Below, one piece after another: positions 1-9,541 of a DNA stretch of 64,000 bases. The DNA comes from Diplonema japonicum (Eukaryota > Euglenozoa > Diplonemea > Diplonemida > Diplonemidae). The stretch spans positions 248,001 to 312,000 of the forward strand of contig OZ025742.1 of the NCBI GenBank assembly GCA_964019335.1, in the 5' to 3' direction. The stretch's first letter is position 1, and the number at the start of each line of letters is the position of its first letter. A program made the translations under genes and the position numbers. The notes below the pieces were generated by a model. That model was given only the letters and a program-made list of their open reading frames with translations, did no database searches and was not told the DNA's origin.

Positions 1-2114
1 CCATTGATGAAAATCTTTTATATGGGTGCAACAATCTAGAAACCATCAACTTGAATGCGATGACCAATCTTTCTTCCATTGGTGATGGCTTCTTGGAAGG
101 GTGCGTAAAACTAGAAACCATCGACTTGAATGCGATGACCAATCTTTCTTCTATTGGTCATTACTTCTTGTCTGAGTGCATAAAACTAGAAACCATCAAC
201 TTGAATGCGATGACCAATCTTTCTTCCATTGGTGATGGCTTCTTGGAAGGGTGCGTAAAACTAGAAACCATCGACTTGAATGCGATGACCAATCTTTCTT
301 CTATTGGTCATTACTTCTTGTCTGAGTGCATAAAACTAGAAACCATCAACTTGAATGCGATGACCAATCTTTCTTCCATTGGTAATCGCTTCTTGTTTAG
401 GTGCGTAAAACTAGAAACCATCGACTTGAATGCGATGACCAATCTTTCTTCTATTCGTAATTACTTCTTGTCTGAGTGCATAAAACTAGAAACCATCAAC
501 TTGAATGCGATGACCAATCTTTCCTCTATTGGTGATTACTTCTTGTCTGAGTGCGAAAAACTAGAAACCATCAACTTGAATGCGATGACCAATCTTTCTT
601 CTATTGGTGATCGCTTCTTGGAAGAGTGCGTAAAACTAGAAACCATCAACTTGAATGCGATGACCAATCTTTCTTCCATTGGTAATCGCTTCTTGTTTAG
701 GTGCGTAAAACTAGAAACCATCGACTTGAATGCGATGACCAATCTTTCTTCTATTCGTAATTACTTCTTGTCTGAGTGCATAAAACTAGAAACCATCAAC
801 TTGAATGCGATGACCAATCTTTCCTCTATTGGTGATTACTTCTTGTCTGAGTGCGAAAAACTAGAAACCATCAACTTGAATGCGATGACCAATCTTTCTT
901 CCATTGGTGATCACTTCTTGTTTAGGTGCGTAAAACTAGAAACCATCAACTTGAATGCGATGACCAATCTTTCTTCTATTGGTGATTGCTTCTTGTTTGG
1001 GTGCGTAAAACTAGAAACCATCAACTTGAATGCGATGACCAATCTTTCTTCTATTGGTAATTACTTCTTGTCTGGGTGCAAAAAACTAGAAACCATCAAC
1101 TTGAATGCGATGACCAATCTTTCTTCTATTGGTGATCGCTTCTTGTTTGGGTGCAAAAAACTAGAAACCATCGACTTGAATGCGATGACCAATCTTTCTT
1201 CTATTGGTGATTGCTTCTTGTTTGGGTGCGAAAAACTAGAAACCATCAACTTGAATGCGATGACCAATCTTTCTTCTATTGGTAATTACTTCTTGTCTGG
1301 GTGCAAAAAACTAGAAACCATCAACTTGAATGCGATGACCAATCTTTCTTCTACTGGTTATGGCTTCTTGTTTAGGTGCGTAAAACTAGAAACCATCGAC
1401 TTGAATGCGATGACCAATCTTTCTTCCATTGGTGATTGCTTCTTGTCTGGGTGCGTAAAACTAGAAACCATCAACTTGAATGCGATGACCAATCTTTCTT
1501 CCATTGGTGATTGCTTCTTGTCTGGGTGCGTAAAACTAGAAACCATCAACTTGAATGCGATGACCAATCTTTCTTCCATTGGTAATCGCTTCTTGTTTAG
1601 GTGCGTAAAACTAGAAACCATCAACTTGAATGCGATGACCAATCTTTCTTCCATTGGTGATCGCTTCTTGTTAGGGTGCGTAAAACTAGAAACCATCAAC
1701 TTGAATGCGATGACCAATCTTTCTTCTATTGGTGATTACTTCTTGGAGGGGTGCAAAAAACTAGAAACCATCGACTTGAATGCGATGACCAATCTTTCTT
1801 CCATTGGTAATCGCTTCTTGTTTAGGTGCGTAAAACTAGAAACCATCGACTTGAATGCGATGACCAATCTTTCTTCCATTGGTCATTGCTTCTTGTTAGG
1901 GTGCGAAAAACTAGAAACCATCAACTTGAATGCGATGACCAATCTTTCTTCCATTGGTGATCGCTTCTTGTTTGGGTGCGAAAAACTAGAAACCATCGAC
2001 TTGAATACGTTGACCAATCTTTCTTCCATTGGTGATGGCTTCTTGTCTGGGTGCGTAAAACTAGAATCTGTCGACTTGAATTTAAAAAGAAAAAAAAGAA
2101 AAGTCGGTGTTTAG
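1..2114 (+). CDS. LRR1: ubiquitin-like/LRR family protein, 5' part outside window
   Basis: The frame is open from base 3 and ends at the TAG at 2112-2114. The first residues (IDENLLYGC) match the end of the N-terminal region of the paralogues, so only the ubiquitin-like domain and linker are missing. Twenty-seven 25-residue repeats of the BspA type (LRR_5-like; core LETINLNAMTNLSSIG, then a variable loop ending in Cys) follow, the largest number in the window. The C-terminus is short and basic (KRKKRKVGV), resembling a monopartite nuclear localisation signal; the extra lysines come from a longer A-tract. Bases 361-600 and 661-900 are identical, including the rare Arg-for-Gly change (SSIRN), and 61-210 is duplicated at 211-360, so the array grew by unequal exchange. 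Function is unknown; LRRs of this type usually bind protein ligands. Confidence 0.85.
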   Translation, partial: IDENLLYGCNNLETINLNAMTNLSSIGDGFLEGCVKLETIDLNAMTNLSSIGHYFLSECIKLETINLNAMTNLSSIGDGFLEGCVKLETIDLNAMTNLSSIGHYFLSECIKLETINLNAMTNLSSIGNRFLFRCVKLETIDLNAMTNLSSIRNYFLSECIKLETINLNAMTNLSSIGDYFLSECEKLETINLNAMTNLSSIGDRFLEECVKLETINLNAMTNLSSIGNRFLFRCVKLETIDLNAMTNLSSIRNYFLSECIKLETINLNAMTNLSSIGDYFLSECEKLETINLNAMTNLSSIGDHFLFRCVKLETINLNAMTNLSSIGDCFLFGCVKLETINLNAMTNLSSIGNYFLSGCKKLETINLNAMTNLSSIGDRFLFGCKKLETIDLNAMTNLSSIGDCFLFGCEKLETINLNAMTNLSSIGNYFLSGCKKLETINLNAMTNLSSTGYGFLFRCVKLETIDLNAMTNLSSIGDCFLSGCVKLETINLNAMTNLSSIGDCFLSGCVKLETINLNAMTNLSSIGNRFLFRCVKLETINLNAMTNLSSIGDRFLLGCVKLETINLNAMTNLSSIGDYFLEGCKKLETIDLNAMTNLSSIGNRFLFRCVKLETIDLNAMTNLSSIGHCFLLGCEKLETINLNAMTNLSSIGDRFLFGCEKLETIDLNTLTNLSSIGDGFLSGCVKLESVDLNLKRKKRKVGV

Positions 2115-2505
2115 AAGAAGAAGAAAAAAAGAGGGGAAAGAAAGAAGAAAAAAGAACACCCTGGCACTGAGAAACATCTTTGTGGAAAAACCAACGGAAA
2201 GCAATCCAATACCACGAAGACACCGGGGACCTGCTCCCCTCCGCAACAACTCCACAACAACCATCTAACCTGCTGAAGTAGCATGCCGATCAGAAGGCGG
2301 CTGAGGCACTTGTCATTTAATCAGAATCCCGAGATCCCATCCCTGATCCCCAAATAGAGAGTGTACCATCCTGTTTCTCGAGGAAACAGAGAACCTACCC
2401 CCTCCCCACCACAGCACCCGACCAATCAGATGCAGCAGTGTGAAAAAAAAAAAAAGCCCCCCTCTCCCCAAACAAAACAAACAAACAAACATTTCCCCAC
2501 CCCCG

Positions 2506-2571
2506 ATAACGTATAATTAAGAAAAGTATGGGGGGGAAAGGATACTGAGGTGCGGCACCCTTAGTAGCCAA
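2506..2571 (+). repeat. Dispersed repeat family R1 (ATAACGTATAATTAAG...G-run...GGATACTGAGG)
   Basis: At least ten copies were located by eye: about 2506, 2666, 9062, 20151, 20325, 26363, 34965, 40866, 41040 and 41791. The unit is about 60-70 bp: CCACCCCCGATAACGTATAA, then an A/T stretch, a run of 7-8 G, and AAGGATACTGAGGT plus a CGGCACC-like end. Two copies can occur in one spacer. The family is confined to LRR cassette spacers. No coding role is apparent. Confidence 0.75.
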
Positions 2572-2584
2572 AAAAAAAAAGAAA

Positions 2585-2665
2585 GTGTAAAGTGTTAAAC
2601 AGCCAGCAAAGCTTGTGGAAAGAGAACACCAAGAAAAAAAAAGAGAGAGAAAAAAAGACCAGGAC
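2585..2665 (+). repeat. Dispersed repeat family R2 (GTGTAAAGTGTTAAACAGCC)
   Basis: A block of about 80 bp containing GTGTAAAGTGTTAAACAGCC, AAGCTTGTGGAAAGAGAACA and an A/G-rich end. Other copies start near 9151, 15277, 17847, 20242, 26453, 35053 and 40958, one after each LRR gene except the broken LRR6, plus an extra copy upstream of LRR4. Confidence 0.75.
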
Positions 2666-3107
2666 CACCCCCGATAACGTATAATTAAGAATAAAAATTG
2701 TGGGGGGGGAAGGATACTGAGGTCTGGCACCAGCGGATGAGGATGCGGGAAAGGGGGTTGCACTGCTTTCCCTGCCAAAGCTAGTCGAGGGTGCACACCT
2801 TGCGACATATGGGGCCCGACGGCACATGGTGACGACAGGAGACCACTTTTCTCCTCGAGCCAAACAGCCCCTTACCTTGCATGACTCCATGTAATGTTCC
2901 TCGCCCAGATGCCGTCCATCTCATCACGACAAACAGCCACCGCAGGCACCAGACAGCAACCGCAGTACGGTGACCGATTAGTGTGGATTTCTACTTGAAC
3001 AGTGAACACTCCCCTATGTGCACTGAAGCTTTATCGATTTTTTTAATTTTTTTTATTTGCTTCCAAGCTTTCTCTTGAAACTTTTGATTGTTACCTCAAG
3101 TTAGTTA

Positions 3108-3165
3108 CCGTTCTTACTGAGCGCCGTTTGACTTTGTCACCTTGATGTTAAAAGATCGACCTTTT
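3108..3165 (+). repeat. Dispersed repeat family R4 (ACCGTTCTTACTGAGCGCC)
   Basis: A block of about 60 bp running from ACCGTTCTTACTGAGCGCC to TTAAAAGATCGACC and then a T-run. Other copies are near 9451, 15617, 20764, 26765, 35358 and 41890. It lies upstream of the zeta-kinase copies and of the intron-like blocks. Confidence 0.65.
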
Positions 3166-3442
3166 TTTTTCTTCTTCTTTTTTTATTTTTTATTTTCTTC
3201 TGATGACCGTGGTGGTCGAGCTTTCTTTACCTCTCCACTTTCGGGGCGAAGTTTAACAAGGGTGACCGCTGTGTCACATTCCGCATGGCACCACTAAAAT
3301 CGAGTCCCCCCTCCCCCTTCTTTTTTCCAGTGTGTCTTCTCTTTTTGTTGTTCTTCTTTCACAAGCATTATTATTGTGCGCCTGTGGTGTGGGTTTACCT
3401 TCAACACGAATACAGGGGGTGGGGGAAGAAGAAGAAAAAAAA

Positions 3443-4321
3443 ATGGCGCCGGTGGGAGCATCAACGCCAACACAGTGCAAGTACCTGCCGATTTGGCATC
3501 AGAGGATAATGGAAGAGTCGGAGCTAAGCCGGGAGAAGAAGAACAAAATGCTCATATTTTTCAAGGGGCTGTTGGTGGCTCTCCTGCGGTGCAAACCGCG
3601 CAACCCCATCAGCTTCTGTGAGAAGTACGTTGAAGAAAAAGTAGAAGGCGACGAACTAGAAACCAGCCTGTGCAGAAGCTGGAGGGGAGACTTCAACACC
3701 TACGACTTCACCAGAGACACCTCAGACGTGTTCCAAGTAAATAACCGAGATGTCTATGGGGAGTACGAGACTATTAGAAAAACCCTCGACTTCAACTACC
3801 ACGGTAACTACTCAAAAACCCGACAAGCAGTCCAAGACATAGCGGTCTCCGACGTTGTCCTGGGCGGTGAACTCAAATCCGAACCCTGGCTCGTCTACAC
3901 AGCAGGAGCAATGGGGGCTGGGAAGTCCCATGTTATCAGGTGGATGTCCGACCACGGGTATTTCCCACTACCGGACATCGTTCAAATAGACCCCGATCGG
4001 TTCAAAGAAATGCTCCCAGAATGGCAGGGCTACGTGGAGCATGACCCCATGCAAGCTGGGGGTAGAATGCGCAAGGAATCCGGGTATCTAGTTGAAATCG
4101 CACAGCACAAGGCAATGGACATGGGCAAGAACGTGTGGGTGGACGGGTCCCTGCCCAGAGCACTGGCTAGGGTTGAGCTGCACACCGCATGCATTAAGGA
4201 CACAACGTGGAACGCAAACGCGGCCGAGGTGCACCCTGTCACTGGTCTCCTTTACCTCTTTTATTGTTGCGTGGTTTATTTTGTCTTGAAACTACATTTC
4301 GCGTTAAAATTTTTGTTTTAA
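3443..4321 (+). pseudogene. Zeta-toxin-like kinase, truncated copy A (internal in-frame deletion, no glutaredoxin domain)
   Basis: The start is the ATG after the A-run at 3434-3442, matching the start of the intact copy at 42227. The N-terminal region and P-loop (GAMGAGKS) are nearly identical to that copy, as is the following VQIDPDRF motif. Compared with the copy at 21100, 243 bases (81 codons, in frame) are missing right after the segment encoding VDGSL, which removes the second half of the kinase fold. A tail shared only with copy B follows and ends at 4321 in a hydrophobic stretch. That tail is homologous to a segment near 10033-10110 in the kinase-relic spacer, so it is a fusion with repeat DNA. 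The glutaredoxin domain is absent. An expressed product would lack the arginine-rich part of the active site, so this is probably a pseudogene. Confidence 0.75.
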
Positions 4322-4565
4322 TTGAAACCGGCAGGGTTGGCTTAAAATGAAATCAGATGGTCAAAATAGCAGCGAAAACGTGAGTCTCCCCCGACTGGTC
4401 AGATAAAGAGGAAAAAGACGATGAGGCGGTCAAAGAGGGGCCGGAAACGATGCTTGGGTGGGAGAAATACTCCCAAAGGCCTGAAACATATCATTTCCGT
4501 GAAAAGGTGGGCTTAGGACACCTCTAGGTGAAGCGGCCAATGAGGAGGGTGTTTTTAATCTTTTT

Positions 4566-5490
4566 TTGTTACACACGCTCATAGTTTCTTCCACGAACGG
4601 TCGTTTCGGTTCAAAAAAACAGCGGAATCTGAATCTTTCCATCCCAGAGTACAAAATTTGGCTTGGGTTGGTCCTGTTAATGGGTTTACACCCGGCACCG
4701 AATATGAAAAGCTACTGGGCAACAGATTCTATTTTAGCCATCCCGGCTTTTGAGAAAATGAGCAAACCGATTCGTTGACATACAGCGCTACCTCACCTTT
4801 GACAACCTGGAAAACATCAGTAAGGCTTGAAACTGCGCCTCATGCACAGGTTTCTTGACATCATTGTCAACCGGTGTAGGACTGTGCGGACCCCTGGCAA
4901 GTGGTTGTCTGTTGACGACAGTGTTATCCCGACAACAATAAAAGTCATGGCACCACGAAAAAAAAACAACTCGGTGGGCATCAAGGTAATCGCTACATGC
5001 GACTCATAAAACGGTTACCTGGCGAATTTCAACATTTTCAGCAAGAAGTCCACAACACAGGACCTAGTCATGCATACTGTCGACTCCTATGGGTTTGCTG
5101 TCGACCCCTGACCGGCAAGACCAGCTCCAGGGGACTGGAGTTTGGCATATGAAAACCCGGAAGTAGTCGTTATTTATTGGGTTCTGGAAAGCTGTGTTGC
5201 CAACTCCTCCATAATCTGGAAGAAGAGCAGGGAATGTGGCAAAAATTATGGCTTCCCGAGCTTCAAAGAAGAACTTGTTGGCAAGCTTCTCACCCATGCC
5301 AGGTGCAAACGTGGTGCCCCTGTTGCAACCCCCCCTTATGCAAAACGTGTTTTTTACCCTTGCATGCTACCCCAGCTGGAAAAAAAACTCACAAGTTGCT
5401 TTTTTCATCCCACAGCCCCAAAAAGTCTCCAGACTGACCTCAATCCTAGAGTTCAGGGCACCAAATAGGGCTGAATGCTGCCTTTTTTAG
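4566..5490 (+). mobile_element. PiggyBac-family transposase relic, sense copy A (scrambled, many stops)
   Basis: Three in-order fragments look like a DDE PiggyBac transposase. The first (4566-4778) contains WLGLVLLMGLHPAPN followed by YWATDS, like the family's N-terminal signature. The second (4827-5009) contains KWLSVDDSVIP, matching the first catalytic-Asp segment, then VGIKVIATCDS. The third (5142-5300) contains a C-terminal-like stretch (YWVLESCVANSSIIWKK, then FKEELVGKLL). Stops and frame changes separate them. Bases 5380-5700 are the reverse complement of the distal part of the antisense PiggyBac relics at 11420 and 37330. The whole segment recurs at 22466-23390. Family assignment is from recognised motifs, not a search. 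Confidence 0.65.
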
Positions 5491-5699
5491 CCCAGCCATA
5501 ACTCCACGGACCCCCCACGACAAGACCCCCCAAAATCGGACATAAAAAGTACACCCTCAACCCCCCTCTTACACACATAGTTAAGTGTTCTCATCTGAAT
5601 CTGGCACCTGGAATTGAAAATTTTAGTACCGTTTACCCTTTCCTTGCACCTTCCTATGGTTGCATGCTGCCCTTTTTTTTGAGTATTTAAAGCAACAAC

Positions 5700-6128
5700 G
5701 AATGTGTCCTACCATCGCAGCACCCACCTTCTCACGGAGGTGATGCCGTTGATCGGCGATCTCATCTACGGCAACAACGGGCGGAGGTGGGCCGCCTGAG
5801 GCACAGGTTGTTCTTCTCACACCACCCGCGCGCCCACTCGTAGCCCAGGTCGTCGTCCGTGAGCTGCTGGCAGGAGATTGCAAGCCCTTGGGCGAGGCTT
5901 GAAACCCTGCGGTAGCTCAACGGGGCGCCGGCCTGTATCTGCTCCTTCACTGTTTCCCGCGGAGCAGCCTGTCTGTCTCACTTCTGAGGGTGGGCGGGCG
6001 ACCGGCCGTTCTTTTCGGTGCAGACTCTTCCTCCCACCCCCACCATGGGCTATCTCGCGGGATCGCTTGTGTAGCTTAGCTGCGACATCCTGTTTCGCCT
6101 GGTCAGCAACCGGCAGCCTTCGAGACAA
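5700..6128 (-). mobile_element. pogo/Tc5-like transposase fragment (CENP-B-type HTH), copy 1
   Basis: On the minus strand the frame at 5762-5950 encodes a segment ending in WARGWCEKNNLCLRRPTS. This matches the C-terminal helix and LRRPT signature of the Tc5/CENP-B helix-turn-helix found in pogo-family (DDE_1) transposases. Neighbouring frames at 5817-6128 and 5623-5883 continue the protein on either side through frameshifts. No catalytic DDE segment is attached. Identical copies sit just upstream of LRR5 and LRR7, so the relic was carried along with LRR cassettes and now forms part of their upstream DNA. The block ends at the shared 5' boundary CAGCCTTCGAGAC. Confidence 0.5.
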
Positions 6129-6196
6129 AGCACACAGGGAAAATACATTAGAAAAAAAGAAAAAGAAAGAAAAAAAAAAAACAATATTAAAAGAAC
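6114..6196 (+). promoter_or_regulatory. Shared LRR 5' leader starting at an AG acceptor-like site
   Basis: From CAG at 6114-6116 to the ATG, all seven LRR genes with a visible start share the same leader: CCTTCGAGAC, then an A-rich stretch of variable length, then AAGAACATG. Upstream of this CAG the sequences fall into different groups: pogo relic for LRR2, LRR5 and LRR7; T/C-rich tract for LRR4; and a TCTTCTTCTTC-rich block for LRR3, LRR6 and LRR8. The equivalent CAG positions are 12537, 18171, 24014, 27251, 32237 and 38454. The pattern fits a 3' splice acceptor (cis or trans) that defines the mRNA 5' end. No promoter motif was recognised. Confidence 0.5.
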
Positions 6197-8686
6197 ATGA
6201 ATGGAAAGAGAGAGGGATCAGGTGAAGAGGTGAACGATATGACAGTGTTCGTGAAGACGGGAGGCGGGGTTCACGATGTGGAAGTGTCGGGGAAGGAGAC
6301 GGTGGGGATCCTGTACAAGAAGGCGGGGTGTGCTGCTGGTTTACTCGAAGGCAAGTTCGAACTGGTTTGGGAGGGAGAGGTCCTGGACAAGAACGGGGGT
6401 GAAGATATCCAGGAACTCGGGCTCGTGGAGGGCAGCGTGGTCCATGTGGAGGCGAAGATGAGAACCGTTCAGTTGGAGGAGCTTGAGAGCTCAGAAGTGG
6501 TTTCAGAGCTTGAGGAGCTTGTGACAGCTGACCCTGAGCTGGTTCTGGTGGTGGAGGTGGGGAACTCGCCAGCTGTCGAAGTCTTGTCCATGAAGACGAC
6601 GGTCCTTCCTTCCGGACTTCGGTTCCTCGTTGTCACCGACTCCACAGGCTGTGTTACAAGGATAGGCTCTTGGTTTCTTGAAGAGTGCGACCACCTGACG
6701 TCTGTTGATCTCATCCTCCCCAATGTTTCCACCATTGATGAAAATCTTTTATATGGGTGCAACAATCTAGAAACCATCAACTTGAATGCGATGACCAATC
6801 TTTCTTCCATTGGTGATGGCTTCTTGGAAGGGTGCGTAAAACTAGAAACCATCGACTTGAATGCGATGACCAATCTTTCTTCTATTGGTGATTACTTCTT
6901 GTCTGAGTGCATAAAACTAGAAACCATCAACTTGAATGCGATGACCAATCTTTCTTCTATTGGTCATTACTTCTTGTCTGGGTGCGAAAAACTAGAAACC
7001 ATCGACTTGAATGCGATGACCAATCTTTCTTCCATTGGTAATCGCTTCTTGTTTGGGTGCGAAAAACTAGAAACCATCGACTTGAATGCGATGACCAATC
7101 TTTCTTCCATTGGTAATCGCTTCTTGTTTGGGTGCGAAAAACTAGAAACCATCGACTTGAATGCGATGACCAATCTTTCTTCCATTGGTGATCGCTTCTT
7201 GTTTAGGTGCGTAAAACTAGAAACCATCAACTTGAATGCGATGACCAATCTTTCTTCTATTGGTCATTACTTCTTGTCTGGGTGCGAAAAACTAGAAACC
7301 ATCGACTTGAATGCGATGACCAATCTTTCTTCCATTGGTAATCGCTTCTTGTCTGGGTGCGTAAAACTAGAAACCATCGACTTGAATGCGATGACCAATC
7401 TTTCTTCCATTGGTAATCGCTTCTTGTTTAGGTGCGTAAAACTAGAAACCATCAACTTGAATGCGATGACCAATCTTTCTTCTATTGGTCATTACTTCTT
7501 GTCTGGGTGCGAAAAACTAGAAACCATCGACTTGAATGCGATGACCAATCTTTCTTCCATTGGTGATCGCTTCTTGTTTAGGTGCGTAAAACTAGAAACC
7601 ATCAACTTGAATGCGATGACCAATCTTTCTTCTATTGGTGATGACTTCTTGTTTGGGTGCGTAAAACTAGAAACCATCGACTTGAATGCGATGACCAATC
7701 TTTCTTCTATTGGTCATTACTTCTTGTCTGGGTGCGAAAAACTAGAAACCATCGACTTGAATGCGATGACCAATCTTTCTTCTATTGGTGATGGCTTCTT
7801 GGAAGGGTGCGTAAAACTAGAAACCATCAACTTGAATGCGATGACCAATCTTTCTTCCATTGGTAATCGCTTCTTGTTAGGGTGCGAAAAACTAGAAACC
7901 ATCAACTTGAATGCGATGACCAATCTTTCTTCCATTGGTCATTGCTTCTTGTTTGGGTGCGTAAAACTAGAAACCATCGACTTGAATGCGATGACCAATC
8001 TTTCTTCTATTGGTCATTACTTCTTGTCTGGGTGCGAAAAACTAGAAACCATCGACTTGAATGCGATGACCAATCTTTCTTCTATTGGTGATGGCTTCTT
8101 GGAAGGGTGCGTAAAACTAGAAACCATCGACTTGAATGCGATGACCAATCTTTCTTCCATTGGTTATCGCTTCTTGTTTAGGTGCGTAAAACTAGAAACC
8201 ATCAACTTGAATGCGATGACCAATCTTTCTTACATTGGTGATCGCTTCTTGTTTAGGTGCGTAAAACTAGAAACCATCAACTTGAATGCGATGACCAATC
8301 TTTCTTCCATTGGTGATTGCTTCTTGTCTGAGTGCGTAAAACTAGAAACCATCAACTTGAATGCGATGACCAATCTTTCTTCTATTGGTGATTACTTCTT
8401 GGAGGGGTGCGTAAAACTAGAAACCATCGACTTGAATGCGATGACCAATCTTTCTTCCATTGGTGATCGCTTCTTGGAAGGGTGCGTAAAACTAGAAACC
8501 ATCAACTTGAATGCGATGACCAATCTTTCTTCCATTGGTGATCGCTTCTTGTTTGGGTGCGAAAAACTAGAAACCATCGACTTGAATACGTTGACCAATC
8601 TTTCTTCCATTGGTGATGGCTTCTTGTCTGGGTGCGTAAAACTAGAATCTGTCGACTTGAATTTAAAAAGAAAAGTCGGTGTTTAG
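6197..8686 (+). CDS. LRR2: ubiquitin-like domain plus 25 BspA-type LRRs
   Basis: The protein has 829 residues. Residues 15-86 start MTVFVKT, like ubiquitin itself, and continue with the spacing of a ubiquitin fold (ELVWEGEVL in place of the IFAGKQL strand). The domain lacks the terminal Gly-Gly, so it should not be conjugated. Residues 87-190 are an acidic linker (LEELESSEVVSELEEL) leading into a degenerate cap repeat. Then 25 repeats of 25 residues follow, and a basic tail KRKVGV. There is no signal peptide or membrane segment, so the protein is probably cytosolic or nuclear. Met15 is an alternative start that would begin the domain exactly. Repeats differ mainly at the residues after SSIG, after FL, and on either side of the Cys. 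The repeat array is expected to form a ligand-binding solenoid; the partner is unknown. Confidence 0.85.
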   Translation: MNGKREGSGEEVNDMTVFVKTGGGVHDVEVSGKETVGILYKKAGCAAGLLEGKFELVWEGEVLDKNGGEDIQELGLVEGSVVHVEAKMRTVQLEELESSEVVSELEELVTADPELVLVVEVGNSPAVEVLSMKTTVLPSGLRFLVVTDSTGCVTRIGSWFLEECDHLTSVDLILPNVSTIDENLLYGCNNLETINLNAMTNLSSIGDGFLEGCVKLETIDLNAMTNLSSIGDYFLSECIKLETINLNAMTNLSSIGHYFLSGCEKLETIDLNAMTNLSSIGNRFLFGCEKLETIDLNAMTNLSSIGNRFLFGCEKLETIDLNAMTNLSSIGDRFLFRCVKLETINLNAMTNLSSIGHYFLSGCEKLETIDLNAMTNLSSIGNRFLSGCVKLETIDLNAMTNLSSIGNRFLFRCVKLETINLNAMTNLSSIGHYFLSGCEKLETIDLNAMTNLSSIGDRFLFRCVKLETINLNAMTNLSSIGDDFLFGCVKLETIDLNAMTNLSSIGHYFLSGCEKLETIDLNAMTNLSSIGDGFLEGCVKLETINLNAMTNLSSIGNRFLLGCEKLETINLNAMTNLSSIGHCFLFGCVKLETIDLNAMTNLSSIGHYFLSGCEKLETIDLNAMTNLSSIGDGFLEGCVKLETIDLNAMTNLSSIGYRFLFRCVKLETINLNAMTNLSYIGDRFLFRCVKLETINLNAMTNLSSIGDCFLSECVKLETINLNAMTNLSSIGDYFLEGCVKLETIDLNAMTNLSSIGDRFLEGCVKLETINLNAMTNLSSIGDRFLFGCEKLETIDLNTLTNLSSIGDGFLSGCVKLESVDLNLKRKVGV

Positions 8687-9541
8687 AAGAAGAAGAAAAA
8701 AAGAGGGGAAAGAAAGAAGAAAAAAGAGCACCCTGGCACTGAGAAACATCTTTGTGGAAAAACCAACGGAAAGCAATCCAATACCACGAAGACACCGGGG
8801 ACCTGCTCCCCTCCGCAACAACTCCACAACAACCATCTAACCTGCTGAAGTAGCATGCCGATCAGAAGGCGGCTGAGGCACTTGTCATTTAATCAGAATC
8901 CCGAGATCCCATCCCTGATCCCCAAATAGAGAGTGTACCATCCTGTTTCTCGAGGAAACAGAGAACCTACCCCCTCCCCACCACAGCACCCGACCAATCA
9001 GATGCAGCAGTGTGAAAAAAAAAAAAGCCCCCCTCTCCCCAAACAAAACAAACAAACATTTCCCCACCCCCGATAACGTATAATTAAGAAAAAATATGGG
9101 GGGGAAAGGATACTGAGGTGCGGCACCCTTAGTAGCCAAAAAAAAAAAAGTGTAAAGTGTTAAACAGCCAGCAAAGCTTGTGGAAAGAGAACACCAAGAA
9201 AAAAAAAGAGAGAAAAAAAGACCAGGACACCCCCTCCCCGGTCGTGAGAGGCCTATGGGTGTGGCACACCATGTCTGAAACGTTTAGCTCCCTTGAAGCT
9301 CACACCAGTGTGCGAGTTTGGCCCATTTTATTTTGGCACGTTGGCGATGGCTGTGGTGGTCGTCGCAAGAGCGCCTGCAGGAAGTATTGGACGATAACAG
9401 TTAATGGGTTTCGTTTTTCTTCTTTTTTTCTTCTTTTTCTTCTTAGTTTATCACCGTTCTTACTGAGCGCCATTTGACTTGTCACCTTGATGTTAAAAGA
9501 TCGACCCTTTTTTTTTTTTTTTTTTTATTGCAGGCCGTTGC
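8687..9541. other. LRR2 3' flank and dispersed repeat blocks
   Basis: There is no gene. It holds the conserved LRR 3' flank (8687-9020), one ATAACGTATAATTAAG-type motif (9062-9130), the GTGTAAAGTGTTAAACAGC block (9151), a 180-bp block beginning GTCGTGAGAGGCCTATGGG (about 9240), and the ACCGTTCTTACTGAGCGCC block (9451). All recur after other LRR genes. A T-run of about 20 bases lies at 9508-9526. Confidence 0.65.
9240..9413 (+). repeat. Dispersed repeat family R3 (GTCGTGAGAGGCCTATGGG)
   Basis: A 175-bp block containing GTGTGCGAGTTTGGCCCATT and ending near AGTTAATGGGTTTCG. Other copies are near 15368, 17940, 26547 and 35146. It is well conserved and always follows R2. It has no stable coding frame and its origin is unknown. 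Confidence 0.65.

Larger units (their letters stand above)
2115..3270. other. LRR1 3' spacer made of cassette-shared blocks
   Basis: There is no gene here. The first 330 bases are the 3' flank found after every complete LRR gene, so they are probably 3' UTR plus downstream sequence. Then come two copies of a roughly 65-bp motif containing ATAACGTATAATTAAG and a G-run (about 2500-2571 and 2666-2734), the block AGTGTAAAGTGTTAAACAGC (from 2585), and a 65-bp block starting GTTACCGTTCTTACTGAGC (about 3108). All recur in other cassettes. Most of the stretch is repeated near 19773-20930. Confidence 0.7.

Noticed and set aside
6770-8640. Regularly spaced repeats resembling a CRISPR array
   Set aside because: The 75-bp unit is a coding LRR in a continuous frame with a ubiquitin-like N-terminus, there are no unique spacers, and the genome is eukaryotic.
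9240-9413. Repeat R3 as a small nuclear or spliced-leader RNA gene
   Set aside because: I could not identify an Sm-like site in a suitable hairpin context or a known leader sequence. It is listed only as a dispersed repeat.
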